Below, piece after piece: positions 1 through 14,129 of a stretch of 64,000 nt of DNA. How positions within the stretch are numbered: the stretch's first letter is position 1; each line of letters opens with the position of its first letter. The stretch comes from Numida meleagris (lineage: Eukaryota; Chordata; Aves; Galliformes; Numididae): positions 82,725,575-82,789,574 of the forward strand of contig NC_034412.1 of the NCBI RefSeq assembly GCF_002078875.1, given 5' to 3'. Position numbers and translations under genes: made by a program. The notes under the pieces are model-generated. The model searched no databases. It had not been told where the DNA came from and saw only the letters and a program-made list of their open reading frames with translations.

Positions 1-740
1 TTGGTTTAGCCATTTCATAACAGAAGTGTGGTGGTTTGTTCTGATTATAGGGAGGACTGCATGGCAGTTTTTTTCAGATCTTTTATTTTAGGACTAACTC
101 TTTGAATAAATTGACACAAACTTTCAAAATTGGTGTTCACTGAATATTTGCTAGTATTTTCTTGTTATGTTCTATATTATTTTGAGTAGTGATGATGGCT
201 GCTATTATGGATCATACAATTTATAATGCATCATACAATCTATTTGCTGCATTACTTGCAGAGATTGAAAACAGACCGGCACAAAAATGCTTCACTGCTG
301 ATGTAGCTCATTGTACCGAGTAACTAAGTACATTTTCTATTTCCTGAATAAAATATGATTCCAAAGTGGCCAAATGCAACAAACTACCTAAAATCTAGAA
401 ATAAATTGAAATCTGTCAAAATGAGTGTCAAAGAGGTTTTTGATTAATTTAAAGCTCCTCTTTATATTCTGGGAATATAAATTCAAGGCCTGATCCTTCA
501 GAACAAGTTTCTTCCCTATCCATGCTTTGTAAATGAAGGCTTCTGCTTAGTTACAGATAAATACAGAGTTTGAGCTTGAGTGAATCTTTCAAAGTAGTAC
601 CCTTCCTTTAGTTCAGTCTACGGAATTCAAAGACATTGATGAGAATGCATAAAACTGGACAAGGGAACTTGCAGAGTTAGCCTGCTCTTTTGCCTGCCGC
701 CTTAATTTCAATACAGATATAGTCCAAGGAAGTGTCAATT

Positions 741-768
741 AAAAAAAGAAAAAAAGAAAAAAAAAAAG
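741..768. repeat. A-rich simple repeat
   Basis: A run of adenines is broken only by single guanines. This is a low-complexity tract with no terminal features of a retroelement tail. Confidence 0.8.
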
Positions 769-2254
769 ACACTTGTGACCTTAACTTGCCTCTGTATTCA
801 TAGTCCTGTCCAGAACAGGAGCATAACTGTTAACATCATGCCCTAGTTTGGTATGGTATTTAATAAGGTGTTAATAAAGTCAGTGGCTGAAATGTAAGTA
901 TAATATAGAGCAACTTTTGGCTTGTGTTCATTTGAATGTCTGAGGATTTAAAACATGGGAAAAAGGTAAATAAGGCTACTTCATAACGTGCACCAGCACA
1001 TCCAAGTGGGAACTCAGGTATTGTGTATCTATTTGTATCGAATAATCGTGGCCCTTGAAAAGTCAGCACTGGCATGTATTTCTCCATCTTTTATCCAGAG
1101 GGCAACATAACTCTCTGTAACTGGGAAATGCTAAGCTTTTAAAACACCTACGAATGACAAAACATACTACCGTGATATCATATGATGAATGGAAGATGTG
1201 ACACATCTCTCGTCCTGAGTCTTCCTGTCAATATTATAGATTTACATAAATTAACAAATTAGGTGACAGTCTTAAAGGATGGCATTCTGAACGCGGCATT
1301 TGTGTCCTAGATATTTTTACGAAGTATGTCTAGTATATAAATAGCACTTTCTTATGACAAATACAACTGTAAACAAACAGCTACAGAAAGTGTAATTTAC
1401 ATGGTTATTTTGGCTAAGTATCTGAGAAATAGGGCAATTCAGATTAGTTTCCTTGCAACCTCTATTTTAATACCTGTACCTCTTTCCTGAAGAGCATCCC
1501 TACTCATGTAAATGTACCATAATCTGAATTATATGCTGTATTCTGGAGGGGAGAACATGTATTTGGCAGAATTTTCAATGATCAAGATACTTTACATGAC
1601 ATTCTTGTTTAAATGGCATGAAAATCAAAGTTAAGTGCTGTGTAAATGAGGGCAGATTTGAGCCCTTGGTATCTCAGTTTCAGACTGCCCTGGGATCATC
1701 TGGAGGTATAACCGCATAAATTCCCTGAGGATACATCTTCAACTCACTCCCTTAGCATGCTGTTCCCTGATCACGTTGGAAATCCACTCAATTTAGATTT
1801 AATCTCAAGCAAAATCTACCCATGACTGACTTTCTAAATTTGCAATGCTATCTTTTTTGCCACTTTTTTGCCTATGATATTACGTTTAGGTGTATTTCTG
1901 ATAGACATCCTGAAGCCTCCTCCTCTGTGGGGGCAGATGTGCATGCCAGGAGAGCAGGGATCTCTGAAACAAGAGATGAAACTGTTGTCCGTGAGTCTAG
2001 CTTGGGAGCATACTGAATCCTCCATCACTGACTGCTGCATGGTGCTCTAGTTGTACCTCCTCTCTGCCTTTGTTTACTTATCTAAAATATGGTCATAATG
2101 TTTTCCAAACATTTTTGCTTTAGAATCTTTCAAAGTTAAGACATTGCATTGCATGGTGCAAAAGTACAACTATTCCCCCCATCCAAAAAAGACGATCGTA
2201 ATGAGTGGATGCATCAAATTTAGGAGTAAAAAAGAAATGGTGAATTGCATGTGC

Positions 2255-2340
2255 AAAAAAAAAAAAACAAAAAAAAAAACTATGAAGACAGATGGATTTA
2301 TATAAATTCCGATTGTAAAGTGTTTTTTCTTTTTTTTTTT
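2255..2340. repeat. Paired A-rich and T-rich tracts
   Basis: An A-rich tract (2255-2279, interrupted by one C) is followed about 45 bp later by a T-rich tract (2323-2340, interrupted by one C). They are simple sequence, although the inverted arrangement could form a weak hairpin. Confidence 0.7.
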
Positions 2341-5300
2341 CCTTTTTAAATTAAATGTAAGCAGTAACCAGCTGTAGTATTATTCTTCACTGTGTAATCT
2401 GCACAGTGAAATGTAAACAGGGGGTCAGGCTCTCCTGTGGCCATCTGACCCTCTCAGCAGGAAAAGGGGGCACAGAGAGAGGCTGTGCACAGAGGAGCGT
2501 ACAAGGATATTCATGAGCTGGGAACTTTTGCAGCAAAAAATAGCTTTCCTGCGTAGTCAATGGTGCATAGCGTTCGGTTTAAAAACCCTTATTAAATTAA
2601 GAGAAGCTTTCTGCATCCAGCAGCCTTTGCTGCTGCTGCTGTGTGTACTTCCATAATGTTGTTGAGAACACTGGAGCTTAATATCAACTTGAAGCTTTAG
2701 AAAAATGCAATAACATTCTGATACAACTTGATTACTGATGGAACAGAGATGCAGAACATGAAAACTGATATATCTGGGGAATCTAGCTCTTCTGAATCTC
2801 TTTGTTCCTCAGAAAAGTTCTTTCTTAAAAATAATTTCATATCTCTTTGTATATATACATTCCTTTGTCAACACAGGAAGATGGAGGAATTGGCAGCCAG
2901 GCATTCCTCAGTATGTTAATTGTCTAATGTTTTATCTTCTTTAAAATCTCTTCTTTTTCTTATGTTTTTCAGTAGGATTCTTGGGTTTGTTGTTTTTTTT
3001 TTTTTTCCAGATTAAAAAGCTGAGCCCATCTCTTGCGTTCTGATCAGAGTTCTCATGCTATGTATTTAATACAAATATTTTTTAGTACACAATCATAATC
3101 TTTTCTATCATTGCTGTAGTCATTATAGCTTTGTCTACTTTTCTTTGTTGCAGGGAAACATCTTTTCCCTGCAGAATTTTGAGACATAACAAACCTTTAT
3201 TTATTTCTTCATTTATTATTTTAAAAACTAATGTACTTTTCACCTGAAATGCTAGTTTTTACATAATCTTGAGATGCCTATTCATTCCTTCTCAGGAGGA
3301 GTTCAGGGGAAAGGTGCAGTGCCCCTCTAAATCACAAATGAAATGAGTTTGTTGGCTTGAATAGTATTTCTCCTTTCAACCCTCCGCACATTTCAGTGCA
3401 TTCCATTAGTCATTGTTCAAATGAGGCTGTTCTCCGACCCCAGAGGCAGGGGAGGAGGGAGTTTGGGGTTTAAATGAGTTTGCTGATCAGTACATAGAGG
3501 CACATTGTTTCTCATCTTATATTTTGCATGTTCTGTTTACAGAAAATAACCCTGGTTCTCAGTACCAAAATGTTTCAGGTTTTGAGTATACTGTATGTTT
3601 GATGCAGCTAATTTAAATAAATGACTTTCACATTTAAGCAATTAAACCTATAATTAGCACTGTTTGAATGAACTAATCAGCTAATACCCTATGACACACA
3701 GTTCCTTTTTTTCCTCTAAATATTTTTAAAGGCAAAGGACAGATATTTATGAAAAATTAGAGGTGAGGCAGTGAAAAAATATGTTTTGATTTGTGGAAAT
3801 TAGAAAACAACACCACAAACTATTTAGACCAAGGTTCTCCCTTTGCCTTCCAGGGAATGTGGAATTAAGCACACTCATTTCCTCTGAATTCAGGGGAAAA
3901 GACTGTAATAAATGAAGTACTGAATCTGTTTTAGAATGGGGCAAACTTCTAACACTGCCATGTGTTTTTAAAAATAACCAACTGCACTTTTATAGGCACT
4001 GTGTACTCACTGTATTTTAAAACGTGTGCATACATCTAATCCAGTGGTAGGAGAGCTGTGTAAGCTGTACCCCTGGGAGATTCCCCTGACTGGCAGAATG
4101 CTAGCAGCCCTCAATCAGATGGAAATTTATTAGGAGAAAATTATCCTGGTGTCCTCTGAAAAACAGCATTTCTGATAAAAATCTTGTTCTCTGACAGCAG
4201 CCTAACAAGATACATTTGTTAGCTCTTTTTGTTCCTCGGACTCATCTGTTAATTTTAATTCTTCTGTTGCATTGCTGTGTATTTACGTTCTGAGACAGAC
4301 ATGATCTATTTGTGCTCACTGGAGATTGAGATGTTGGGGGTGAGAGGGCAGAGAAGTTTAGGAGAGAGCTTGCCTTTTTTTTTCTTTCCTTCTAGTTGAA
4401 ATACAGAGCCAAAAATGTCCTTAAGTTTTTAGTTAAGCTCAAATATGTTAATAGACGCTGTGTCTCTTTGAATCTATGTTACTACAGATTTCTATTACTA
4501 CAGAAATATGTATAATATGTCATACAATTCTTCTGTTCTCCGGTTATCCCAAAGTGTTAGTTACAAACGCAGGACCTGCAAGTCAAACCATATACTAGCA
4601 TCTTGCATCTTTTGTTTCTTTTTTAGTCTTATTTTTTCTTAGAAGTCTTTTAAATATCTTCAAAATGCTAAAATCATCTTGAACACCCTTGAGTTCTTCA
4701 ACTCGCTTTGCTTTTCCTGTCCTCTCTCCATCTCCACTAAGGATGGCATTTAGGACCCTTCTCTCCACCTTAATTTTTCCTTGAGTATTTGCCTCATGGG
4801 GTATTAGGCTGGAAGGTTTTCAAAGAAGGAATGTGGATTTTTAATGAATGAAGCTGACATGGGGAACCCTTCCCCCAGCATCAAGACTTGCCGAAGTTAG
4901 GAGGTATATAGTGCTATGCTCTTGCACAGCAGAAAGGGCTGCAGGAAGATGGCAGATGGTCTTTTGTGGTCATATAGCTCACCAAAACTTAGGGGAACTG
5001 GTTTCTATTCCTGTGTGATAGCTGGCCTCTGGAAGTTCTTTTTCATCTGCCAAGTTTAAGATAAGAGCTAATTTAGATTTAGATTATTTTTGTGAAACAT
5101 TTTGGCAAGGGTAGGAAGGAAGAAAAGGGTTACAAGGCAGTGCTGCCTTATCAAAACTTTTTTAATAGAATTGGAGTCACCCTCGCTTTTGATGGAAGGT
5201 CTCAGGTTCACATGGAATTTCTCTTTCAAATATGAGAAAGAGATAGTACCGCTCAATGACAACCAATGCTGTAGTGCAGGGAACATACAGAGAAGCTGTG

Positions 5301-7098
5301 GGTTTGAACTGTCAGATTCAGAGCAGAAACTTGAAACTCAGGCTCTTACTCTCTTAGGCAAAGGCATGGAGTACCCTGCCCCTCTCCCCCCACAGCAACA
5401 GCTTTTAGCTAATGTTTCAAACAATTTTCTCCCCTTGGACTGGGGAAAAACATTATTTTGATGAAGTTTTAATAGATTAGAAGTTCATTCTTCTTGGACT
5501 CCATTTCTGAAAATCAGGGCATAGGTGTCCAAAGCACTGAAAGTTCTTGCCACAGATGAAATTTGAATGAGTGGCAGATGATCAGTAGCCCAGGAAAAGC
5601 AAACTCCACATGTTTGAAGTTGGGCATCTAATCACTGAGGGCCTGATGCACCTCAGAGTATGGTTGGCCCTTTTGGCTTGCAAGGCACATTTCTGGCTCA
5701 TATTCAACTGTTGACTCATACTTAAATGCAAATACTTATGCCCTATTACCTAACAGAGGAACCCTTCAATACCGCAGTAAGTTCTTTGAGATATGTATGA
5801 TACTGATGAAGTTCCTAGAAGAGCTCAGGAGAAAATAGATGATTTCTTATTCAGTGCAGGTTTTGAGTAAAGTGTAGTGAATATTGTATGATGAGGCTAG
5901 CAAGGTTCACAAACAGCCAAAAGACACCCAGTTATGATAATGCCCTCTTGAGAACCTTCCCCTTCAGTCAGAAACCCTTGAGTATGGAGGAATCCTTGAG
6001 TGCTAATAAATCCTTGAATACTGATATGCAGTGGCAGTGGAAACAGCAGACCACAGGCCACCCTATAGGGGCATGGTCACGGTTGCAGAGGTGCTCTGGA
6101 AATCCCAACTGTGACCACCCCACATTTCTCCTAGGATGCAGATCACCTGGACGTTTTCCTAGCATACATCCACCACACCTTTCAGAGTCTGCTGAGGAAG
6201 CACTGTCAAGTTACCCTAGCCAAAGTTTGACAGATTTTGCATGGAACCAAATGTCTTCACCCCCAGGAAGCTCACTATTTCTAGAGCAGAATGAAAATGC
6301 AAATCTTCCAAACTATTTTAACATACTTTGTCTATGTAACAATCTCTGTATGATATAAAATGGTGGCTGCACTGGTTGAGGATTGACAGCCATTACTCCT
6401 GGGTTCTTCAAATACCGGGAAACATCCAGTTAAAGCAGCTCCTGTGCCCTCCCTCAGTTCTACACAGCACACTAACCTCTCTCTTTGTTAGGGTCTATGT
6501 CTCTACGGTGCTGGTAGTACAGCCAACCTAGTGCAGTAAAGATTATATCTACAAAAACTTCCTAAATACTGTCTTGTCTGGCTCACAGTTTAAAATTCTA
6601 CTTTGAAAACTAACCATTTTCAAAACTATTCTGCTTGTTGTTTCTATTCATTGTTTCCATGGTAGAGCTGAAAAACTATTGCAGCTGTGTTTTGGGTGGT
6701 CTATTGTATACTGCTGTTGGTTTTGATTATGACGTTCAACACTCTTGGTATGTGTTTCGCTGTCCCATGGTCTCTGCACAAATAAGAAGTGGTGCTGCCT
6801 CCATCTGTTGTTTATACGATTGCTCCATAGTTATGAAATAGGAAAGTTAACTTCTCTGCCTTTCTCTGCTTAGGGGGCTGACATGTTCATACACCGGTTC
6901 CCAGGAGTGTTGCCTAAGCACTACAATATAGCTTAGTACTTATGGGGGCATCATCCTGCCCTTTCTTTGGGAAATGTCTGGGTGCCAAATAAGGTAGACG
7001 AAGGAGCATAATTCAAAGTCCAAGTGCTAAGAACACCTGGCAGAGATGAGGTTTCTGCCTTTTAGACTATGTGGTTAGTGTTGGAACATCATCAGATT

Positions 7099-7118
7099 AA
7101 AAAAAAAAAAAAAAAAAA
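7099..7118. repeat. Poly(A) tract, 20 bp
   Basis: Twenty uninterrupted adenines are followed by another short A run. I see no polyadenylation signal or retrocopied gene body immediately upstream, so this is called a simple repeat and not a retrocopy tail. Confidence 0.85.
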
Positions 7119-10100
7119 GCAAAAAAACCAAAATACTCAATAGAAACCCAAGGAGTATAGATAGATACAGGCTAAGCTATTTCTGACCTGATTTTAAACT
7201 TGCTTTTATAAAGTCGATCTTTTCTGCTAAAGTCAATCAGGCAATACATACTGAATTTGCTAGGAAAACACTGATCAGTGTAATGGAGACTGACTTCCAA
7301 AAATATGTTTAAAGGTCTGCATTTGAGCATTGCTTCAGAACATGTGATTTATTAAATGTTCAAAACCCCCAGAACTGAATCATGACTAGTTAAAATACAC
7401 ACTGCTGTCTGTGAGATACACACCTCATTTGCTGCAGAATACAGGAAAAAAAGTATGCTTCCCATGACCCAAAATTTTGAAAAAGAGTGACTGTGGGTAT
7501 AAAATGAGAGATTATCTGTATAAAATGGCACTTGTAAGTACAGCATGTCTGAGGTGACCAGCAAAGCACATGCTGTCCTGTAGAACAGCTAGCAAGGATC
7601 AGAGTAAACAAAACCTGCATTGTGGCCTGTCTTTTCCCTCTTCGCAATTACACAACATTTGACCTTCTGCAGCTGAAGGAGGACCTTGTAGCATAGCCAT
7701 GAAAAACATCCTTTAGAAACTTGCACCTTGAAGTGGATTTAGGACAGTTGATACACATGTACCTGGAATCAAAAGTAAGCGATGCCTTAAAAATGGGCAA
7801 CAGAAACCTTCCTTATGCCACAGATTTTTGTTTTAAAACACTGCAGTCTCATATGTTTTCAATTACTTGATGAAAATTCTCCCATTTTATTTTGGTTTAC
7901 ATTGTCCAGTTTTCACCAAGAATAGGAAATCTGTAAAGGCAGGATTTTTAATTCATATCATTATTCAAAGATGTTTGTCTGAAACACATAACTTTCTGCA
8001 TGTGTGTCTGTGGGATAGTTATGACAATATTGTAAAATGATCTTTTTTTGTCTGTAAGATCTTCAGTGTGTCATTTAAGATGGAGGCAAGGTAAAAGTAA
8101 AAATTCTGGGCCATTATTTGCAAATTATGTAGGAGAACTAAATTTAAGATCAGTTCTCAATTTGGAAAAATGCACAGGATGGGACACAGCAGTTTTTCAT
8201 ACCCAGAAAATATTTACTAAGATTTTGTAATCATCAGAAACACAAGTCCATATACTACTTGACTTAACAGTAGAACAGTTGGTTGAGTACTCAAATGGAC
8301 ATAACTCTGGGCTGAATGGGGATCACTACAAGCCACACAGATCATGTTGTCAGCTCCATTACCTCCTCTGTTTCCTCTGACTATATCTGAGTCTTGAATA
8401 CATATTTCAAGGAATCGTGGTCTGAATACTGATGATGGATAACAGTAGCAGGAAAATGAACTTTCAGTATGTCTTCGTATTGACAGTGAACCTGATACTA
8501 GATTTTAACCTGAAGCATTTTGTTTTTCTATAAAATAAAAATGCTTTGTCATAAATTACTGCCTTTTCTAAAAACATTGAAAAAAAAAAAAAGCCAACAC
8601 TTATTGACTAGTGTACCAATTTCCATGTAATTCCAGGTTTCCTATGTCTCTGATTTCTCATGCACTCCCTCTTACCTTTGCTGATCTCCCATGAAACCCT
8701 GGCAGAATCTCAGCAGATCTGATAGTTTATTCCGGGCTGCCTGCCATTACCATATTTTATGTACTTCAGGGTTTCTGTGGGATTGATGATGCACAATACA
8801 TCATAGGACCGCCGTGACCAAACAAGGTTTGTGTGATGGAGCTTACCCTAGCATTTTGCCAGAAGTGCTGAGACCTATCAAGGGGCCAAAGAAAGATGAG
8901 TAAATGTTGTTGAAGGATGGAGGAACAGTGTTGAAACAGAGCAGACCTTGGGTAGGAGGAAAGGTCTAAAAACAGTGGCAAGGGAAGAATCAGTAGGTGT
9001 TTTAGAAATATTTGGAACTCAAGGGAAGATACAGATATCCTGGCTCAGGGTAAGATATAAGGAACTGGCTATTAGGGGGAATGAAAATTGAGAATGGAAC
9101 ATAAGAAAGGAAAGAAAAAGGCAAGTTTGAATGGGAAAAAATAATAACTATAAGACAGAATGATGGTGGAGAGGAAGTTTCATTAGGATTTATTAAAATA
9201 AGCATCTTTGTGCCTATGTCTTTAGCTGAACGGAGCTATATTTTCCAGCCATTGTGAAGTAGCCTGTCCTGAACTGCAGTGCATCACTGTACAAGGTTCT
9301 TAATGATAAGCAATGCATTACGAGGACCAGTGCTTACCTCTGTACTGCAGGACAGGCACATTTTGGCAACCCATGGGTGACCCTTGCAGTGCTATCCCTG
9401 TGTTGGGAATGCAACTGGCCACACTTTGTGCCTCTTTGCCTCACTTGCAGTGGAAGTGGCTGCATAAACTGACCTCTATGGCCACAGAGACACAGTTTGG
9501 ACAGCTGGGGAATCAGAGTTTCAAGACACACCAGGCAGTACTTCTGCCTTGATAGGCACAGCCAGATTCCACTGAGCTGATGATGTTATGATATATGTTG
9601 GAACATAGAAGATGATTTGAGAGCAAGAGGCCTATGGAAATGCCATTCTGAAATTAGCAATAAATGATTTATGCTATGATATATGAATGATATATGCTCC
9701 TGGTATCTTATAGGAAACATCATTAATTTAAATTTTAGGTTGCTAAACCACATTTACCACCATCATGTACTGTGAAAATCAAGGAAATAGCTCGTATAGT
9801 CACTTAGCTCACTAGCCAAGTCTCCCACCTCTTTCCCATCTCTTGCTTCTTCATCTCAGTGAGCACTCCCCTTGAAGAATGGTTTTGGGAGATCCGTGGA
9901 GAAGATCAGTACATGGAAATGGAAATTTTGGAAAAGGAGGCAGAGACATCTCTGATTTTTGTATTATCACCTCATTGCCACACTCTTGGAGACTATAAGG
10001 GCAAGTGTAATTATGCCTTTGTAAGTAAAATCTTGCATTTTCCCTAACGTGGCAATTACCTGCTTTTACTTCAGACAAGAAATTCTGTAAGATTTTTCCA

Positions 10101-12779
10101 TAATGACTCAATTTGATTTTTTAAATCAAGGAAATTAATGTGAATTCAAATTTTAGAATTTCCAAAGTGGCAAAAGCTTAAAATTGTGCCACAGTGAATA
10201 TATTTACAATTAAGATACTCTCAAAAATGTGAAAGTCATAACAGTGGTAAACTGACAGAAATTAGTCCGGGCAAGTTTTCTACACGGGGACGTTATTTTC
10301 AAGTGTTTCCTCTGTACTCATTAATAAAAATGAAGCTTAAACATGGAATTCTTCAAAAAGATTAATTGGCTTTGACTTACTTGTAATCAGATGTGCTCCC
10401 AGAAACTACTTAGGAAGAGCATGACCTGCAAAGTGAAGATGTGACTGCAGACCAGATACACACTAGCTGCCATCTACTTTGCAAAGGGAATGGTATCTGC
10501 AAAGAGACAACCCGTGGGCGGGTCCCTGCATAAAATTGACTACACATACAGTCCAGTACACCCATCCCATCGTGTTTTTAATGGTTTTATAACTCCACTA
10601 GGAAACTGTAAGTGAACCTGGATTTGTCTGACAACCCATAGTGCCAGACAGCTCTGAAAATCTAAACTCAGTTCATCAGAATGTGAAATGATTGGATTTT
10701 AATGTTGTTTTAATAACAAGTTTCAGTGTAGACTTAACTGAAAGCATGTGAACACCTCCTTTGTTTTGATCTCTACGTAACACACATCACTAACTGGGAT
10801 TAGTAAAGTGTGTGTATATATATATGACATTCAAAGGTCGTATGAAGACTCAAGAAATTTTTCAGTGCTCATGCTGTTAATGTAAAACAGCCTTGTGACT
10901 GTCCATATTAACAATTTAGCTGAATAAATGTCCCTTCTCACACACTTTCATTTGCCTTGCCCTCCAAATCTTAAGATTTTAATTTAAAAAAATGCTAAAC
11001 CCAGAGTGTTCTGTTAGAATTGTAATGCCTGAATTCAGTCTGAAAGTTAGTATTTTATATCACACTAGGGATTAGGTGATATTACAGTAATTGGCATTGT
11101 TGTGCTGCCTTTTTACATAAGGAAAAGGAAAGTTTGCAGGTCCTCTGGTAACTTTAGTTGCTTTTTGTTTTTATAAATTAACATGAGCATCTTGCAGGTT
11201 AAAGTCTTTTACGTCTCCTCCAAAATTTCTATCTTTATTGGATTCACATCTGTAGTTTTATTTAATATGAGCCAGATGGTGAAATCAAGGAGATATTCAT
11301 TTAGGATGCTTGCTCTGGTGAAGGCTTGCTGGAGACATTGTGCTGTGCCAGTTTTCTGGTCATAGTGTCAGGCAGAATGAAATATGTTGAATGTTTTTTC
11401 TGTTCGTCTAATTAGAAACAGAGCTTTCTGATCAATAGCCTTCAAATTTTGAACTTCTGAAGCAAAGAGATAGGGACAAACATACATAACATTCCACAAG
11501 CTGTCCATAAAACATTGTGGTGCTGCTCAAACTGCAGGTTGTTAATGCAGCAGTGTAAATAGGCATGTGTGACCGGAGAATGTGTGTGATGGGAGGATGC
11601 TGAGCAGACAGCAGAGAGCAAAATGTGAAGGTGCCATCCTGTCTCTGTGACATGCAGCAGCTTCTGATCTGGGCTGAGCTGTGAGTCTGAGGGAGCTCAG
11701 GTCTGCTGCTCCCCCAGAGAAGTCGTCGTCTTCTTATGCTCCCTGGAATATGTGATGTCAGACATGGATGTGTCTTAGTGCGGTTTAAATACTCAATTAG
11801 ATATGTGGTCACTTTTTTGGTCACTCGATATAGGTTACGGAGTATAATTCCTGGAAGATGTGAGATGTAGAAGGAACAGAATCTATCACATAGATGAGAT
11901 AGAGATTTATTCAGTATATGTTTTGCTTAGGCTCTCTTATTCTGTGCAAAATCATTATTCACTAAAAGGAGAGGCATAGCCACTCTTTTGCCCTCATAAG
12001 CTGGAACATTTTGCTCTTGCAGCATAATCAGATTTTCCAAGCAAAACTCCTGGTTATTTCAGTCACATTTATGCGGCTGTACAAGGCCTTGGCAAAATTC
12101 AAGCACTGCAGAGCATGCTAACATTTCAAAGTATAAAATTTAGATCAATAATATATAGTTAAATTTTAAAGGCCAAATTAAAGAATATATATGTTGTGCC
12201 TACAAAATATGCATACAGGTAACTGATTGCATTTTCCATGTATTGAGTGTACAATCTACAACAGCGTAGGAAGAACCTGCAACAGTGATATCCAGAATTG
12301 AACTGGATCTATTCAGCATGCCTTCGTTTCCTGGCAGGTTTTGGCTTGTGTTTTGGACGTGCAAAGGTTTAAGATCAAATCTTTACAAAGAAGGGAGAAT
12401 AATTTAGAAAGAGGAAACAAAAGACTCCAAAAAAATATGTACCAGAGATGTTATTTTCCAACACACATTTTTTTCCAATATTGTTTGAGACTTGATGCTA
12501 AAATAATTGATTAAATGAAGCAGAGTGGAACTGCTTATGTTGTTGTGAGGTGTAACTGCAGGTTCAGAGCATGAGGGTGAATGCAGTACAGACCTTGGGA
12601 GCCTGGCTCAGTTAAAAGATAAAGGCCTAATTATATGAACCGAATGTCAAATTCAAGCCACCTTGGTACCACGCTCAGAATTTCTCCATGCATCTTCACC
12701 TTTCACACCAGCTCTCCTGCCTGTCCATTGCTTGTTCTGCTTTATGAGCTAGAACAGTGTGTGCCTGTGCTGTGCAGGA

Positions 12780-13005
12780 TCTGAGTGAAAACCTGAGGTA
12801 TAACCACGTTTCTGTCACTCATTTCCTCAGGCATTTAATTCCTTACTGTCCCCACCTGTAAAATGGGGAGAGATGTCTATATGCAGCAGGTTGCATGGCT
12901 GTGTCTTTACTAGTGTTAATCACCACAGAGTCTCCATGAATGTTTGTAAAATGCCTTGAAGACGAAAATTGCCAAAGAAGTGCTAGGGATGATTATTATA
13001 AGTTA
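12780..13005 (+). repeat. Ancient MIR3/CORE-SINE-like fragment
   Basis: The segment has the hallmarks of old amniote CORE-SINE or MIR-family DNA. There is a CCTCAG-type motif followed by CTGTAAAATGGGGAGA (within 12,857-12,872). Near the 3' end, TTTGTAAAATGCCTTGAAGA is followed by an AAGTGCTAGGGATGATTATTAT-like tail, which resembles the family tail (TGTAAAGTGCTTTGAGA, then GGTGCTATATAAATG, then ATTATTATT). The match is diverged and was judged by eye from memory of the consensus. A single-copy origin with coincidental similarity is the alternative. Confidence 0.5.
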
Positions 13006-14129
13006 ATGAATAAATTTCAATGTGTATTCGACTGCCAGGTAATTCAGACGGGAACCACCAGCCCTTCCCTCTCTTCGAAGAAAAGTTGACAGTCAGCTAG
13101 TTGCTAATTAGCACTCAACTGAAATGCCTCCAAAGCTGAGTGCTCCCAGTTGAGTCCTTTAAAAAGTAAGCTTTCAACTAATTGAAATATGCTGGAAGTT
13201 GAACAGTGGGTGAGGTGGGTAACAGGTAAATCAGGACTGTGGAATTAGGGGTGTTTAAAGAATATTCAGCTTCTCCAGGTAGGGGCTTGAACGTTTTAGG
13301 GAAACGCTAGCCAAAATGAGCAGCGTGTTCATGTTCACACACCTGTTCCCTTTCTCAGGCCTAGTTTGTAATCTGCAAGACATGTTATCCTGCCACGCGG
13401 TTGTGAGGGCAAGTTAGGGTTGCTTAAAAATGGTGCTCAAGTATAGTGCTGCTTATCTCTTAAGATATTTTGAGGGGTAGTTATACTGATTCTAGCTTGG
13501 GGCTGGAGCAGACTTAGGAAATTGTGAAAAACACATTGCTTAATATGCTAGAGCTGAGTGAACATGCCACTGGGAGGTGGCTGGAAGAGGCAAACGACAG
13601 GAGTTTCATCCTTTTCTTTTTTCCTGCTTGACTGCTCTGGATTTGCCATCCTCAGCATCAGCTCATCGGCCTCTCCTCAGGGAAAACACACTCAGCTAGG
13701 CTTGTTGAGCACTTTGGGTGAAGAGCCCCAGTTGCTTCAAATAGCACTTGGCAGTGTCAGCCTCCAGTGGCAACCCACCCCAATCTTCAGTAGCAGATAT
13801 GGGGGGCAAGAGTGAAAGATGGGGTGGAGTGAGAAACTGAAGGTAGTTATTTCGATATTCAGAGAAAATGAACTCTGGAAAGGGGCTCTGGGCAGATATG
13901 AATGAAGGAAAATAAGAGAAATGGAGTTAACATTGAAACAAGGAGAAGGTAGAACAACATAAGACAGAAGTGTTAAAGCTGCTGGCTTCTGGAGAGCAGA
14001 CTTTGTGGTATGCTCAGAGATCCAGTATGCCAAGGAATACAAATTCTCTTTTACGTTTCACCAGTCTGGAAGATGACCTGGTTCTGTCAAGTGGCAGAAG
14101 TTCTGTGGTATCCCAGATGTCAAGGGCTG
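13006..14129. other. Upstream non-coding DNA with a possible regulatory element
   Basis: There is no recognisable coding exon. The first 200 bp retain CpGs and carry the palindrome TGCTAATTAGCA (13,102-13,113). The remainder, including the frames around 13,558-14,042, resembles no protein I know. Confidence 0.5.
13102..13113. promoter_or_regulatory. TAATTA palindrome, candidate homeodomain site
   Basis: The sequence TGCTAATTAGCA is a perfect 12-bp palindrome centred on TAATTA, the core bound by many homeodomain and LIM-homeodomain factors. It lies about 6 kb upstream of LDB2 coding exon 1. Occupancy is not shown by the sequence alone. Confidence 0.3.

Larger units (their letters stand above)
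1..12779. other. Upstream intergenic DNA, no gene recognised
   Basis: No recognisable exon, RNA gene or long diagnostic ORF is visible here. The region is AT-rich with many stops in all frames. Small open frames of 60-156 codons occur, the longest at 5888-6358 on the + strand, but none resembles a known protein and their lengths fit chance. It contains A-rich or T-rich simple tracts (about 741-768, 2255-2279, 2323-2340, 7099-7118) and a short TG/TA run near 10,808-10,827. It is interpreted as the distal 5' flank of LDB2. Confidence 0.6.

Noticed and set aside
5888..6358. 156-codon + strand open frame in the upstream flank
   Set aside because: No similarity is recognised. A frame of this length is expected about once by chance in 64 kb of this composition, and no splice or promoter context supports it.
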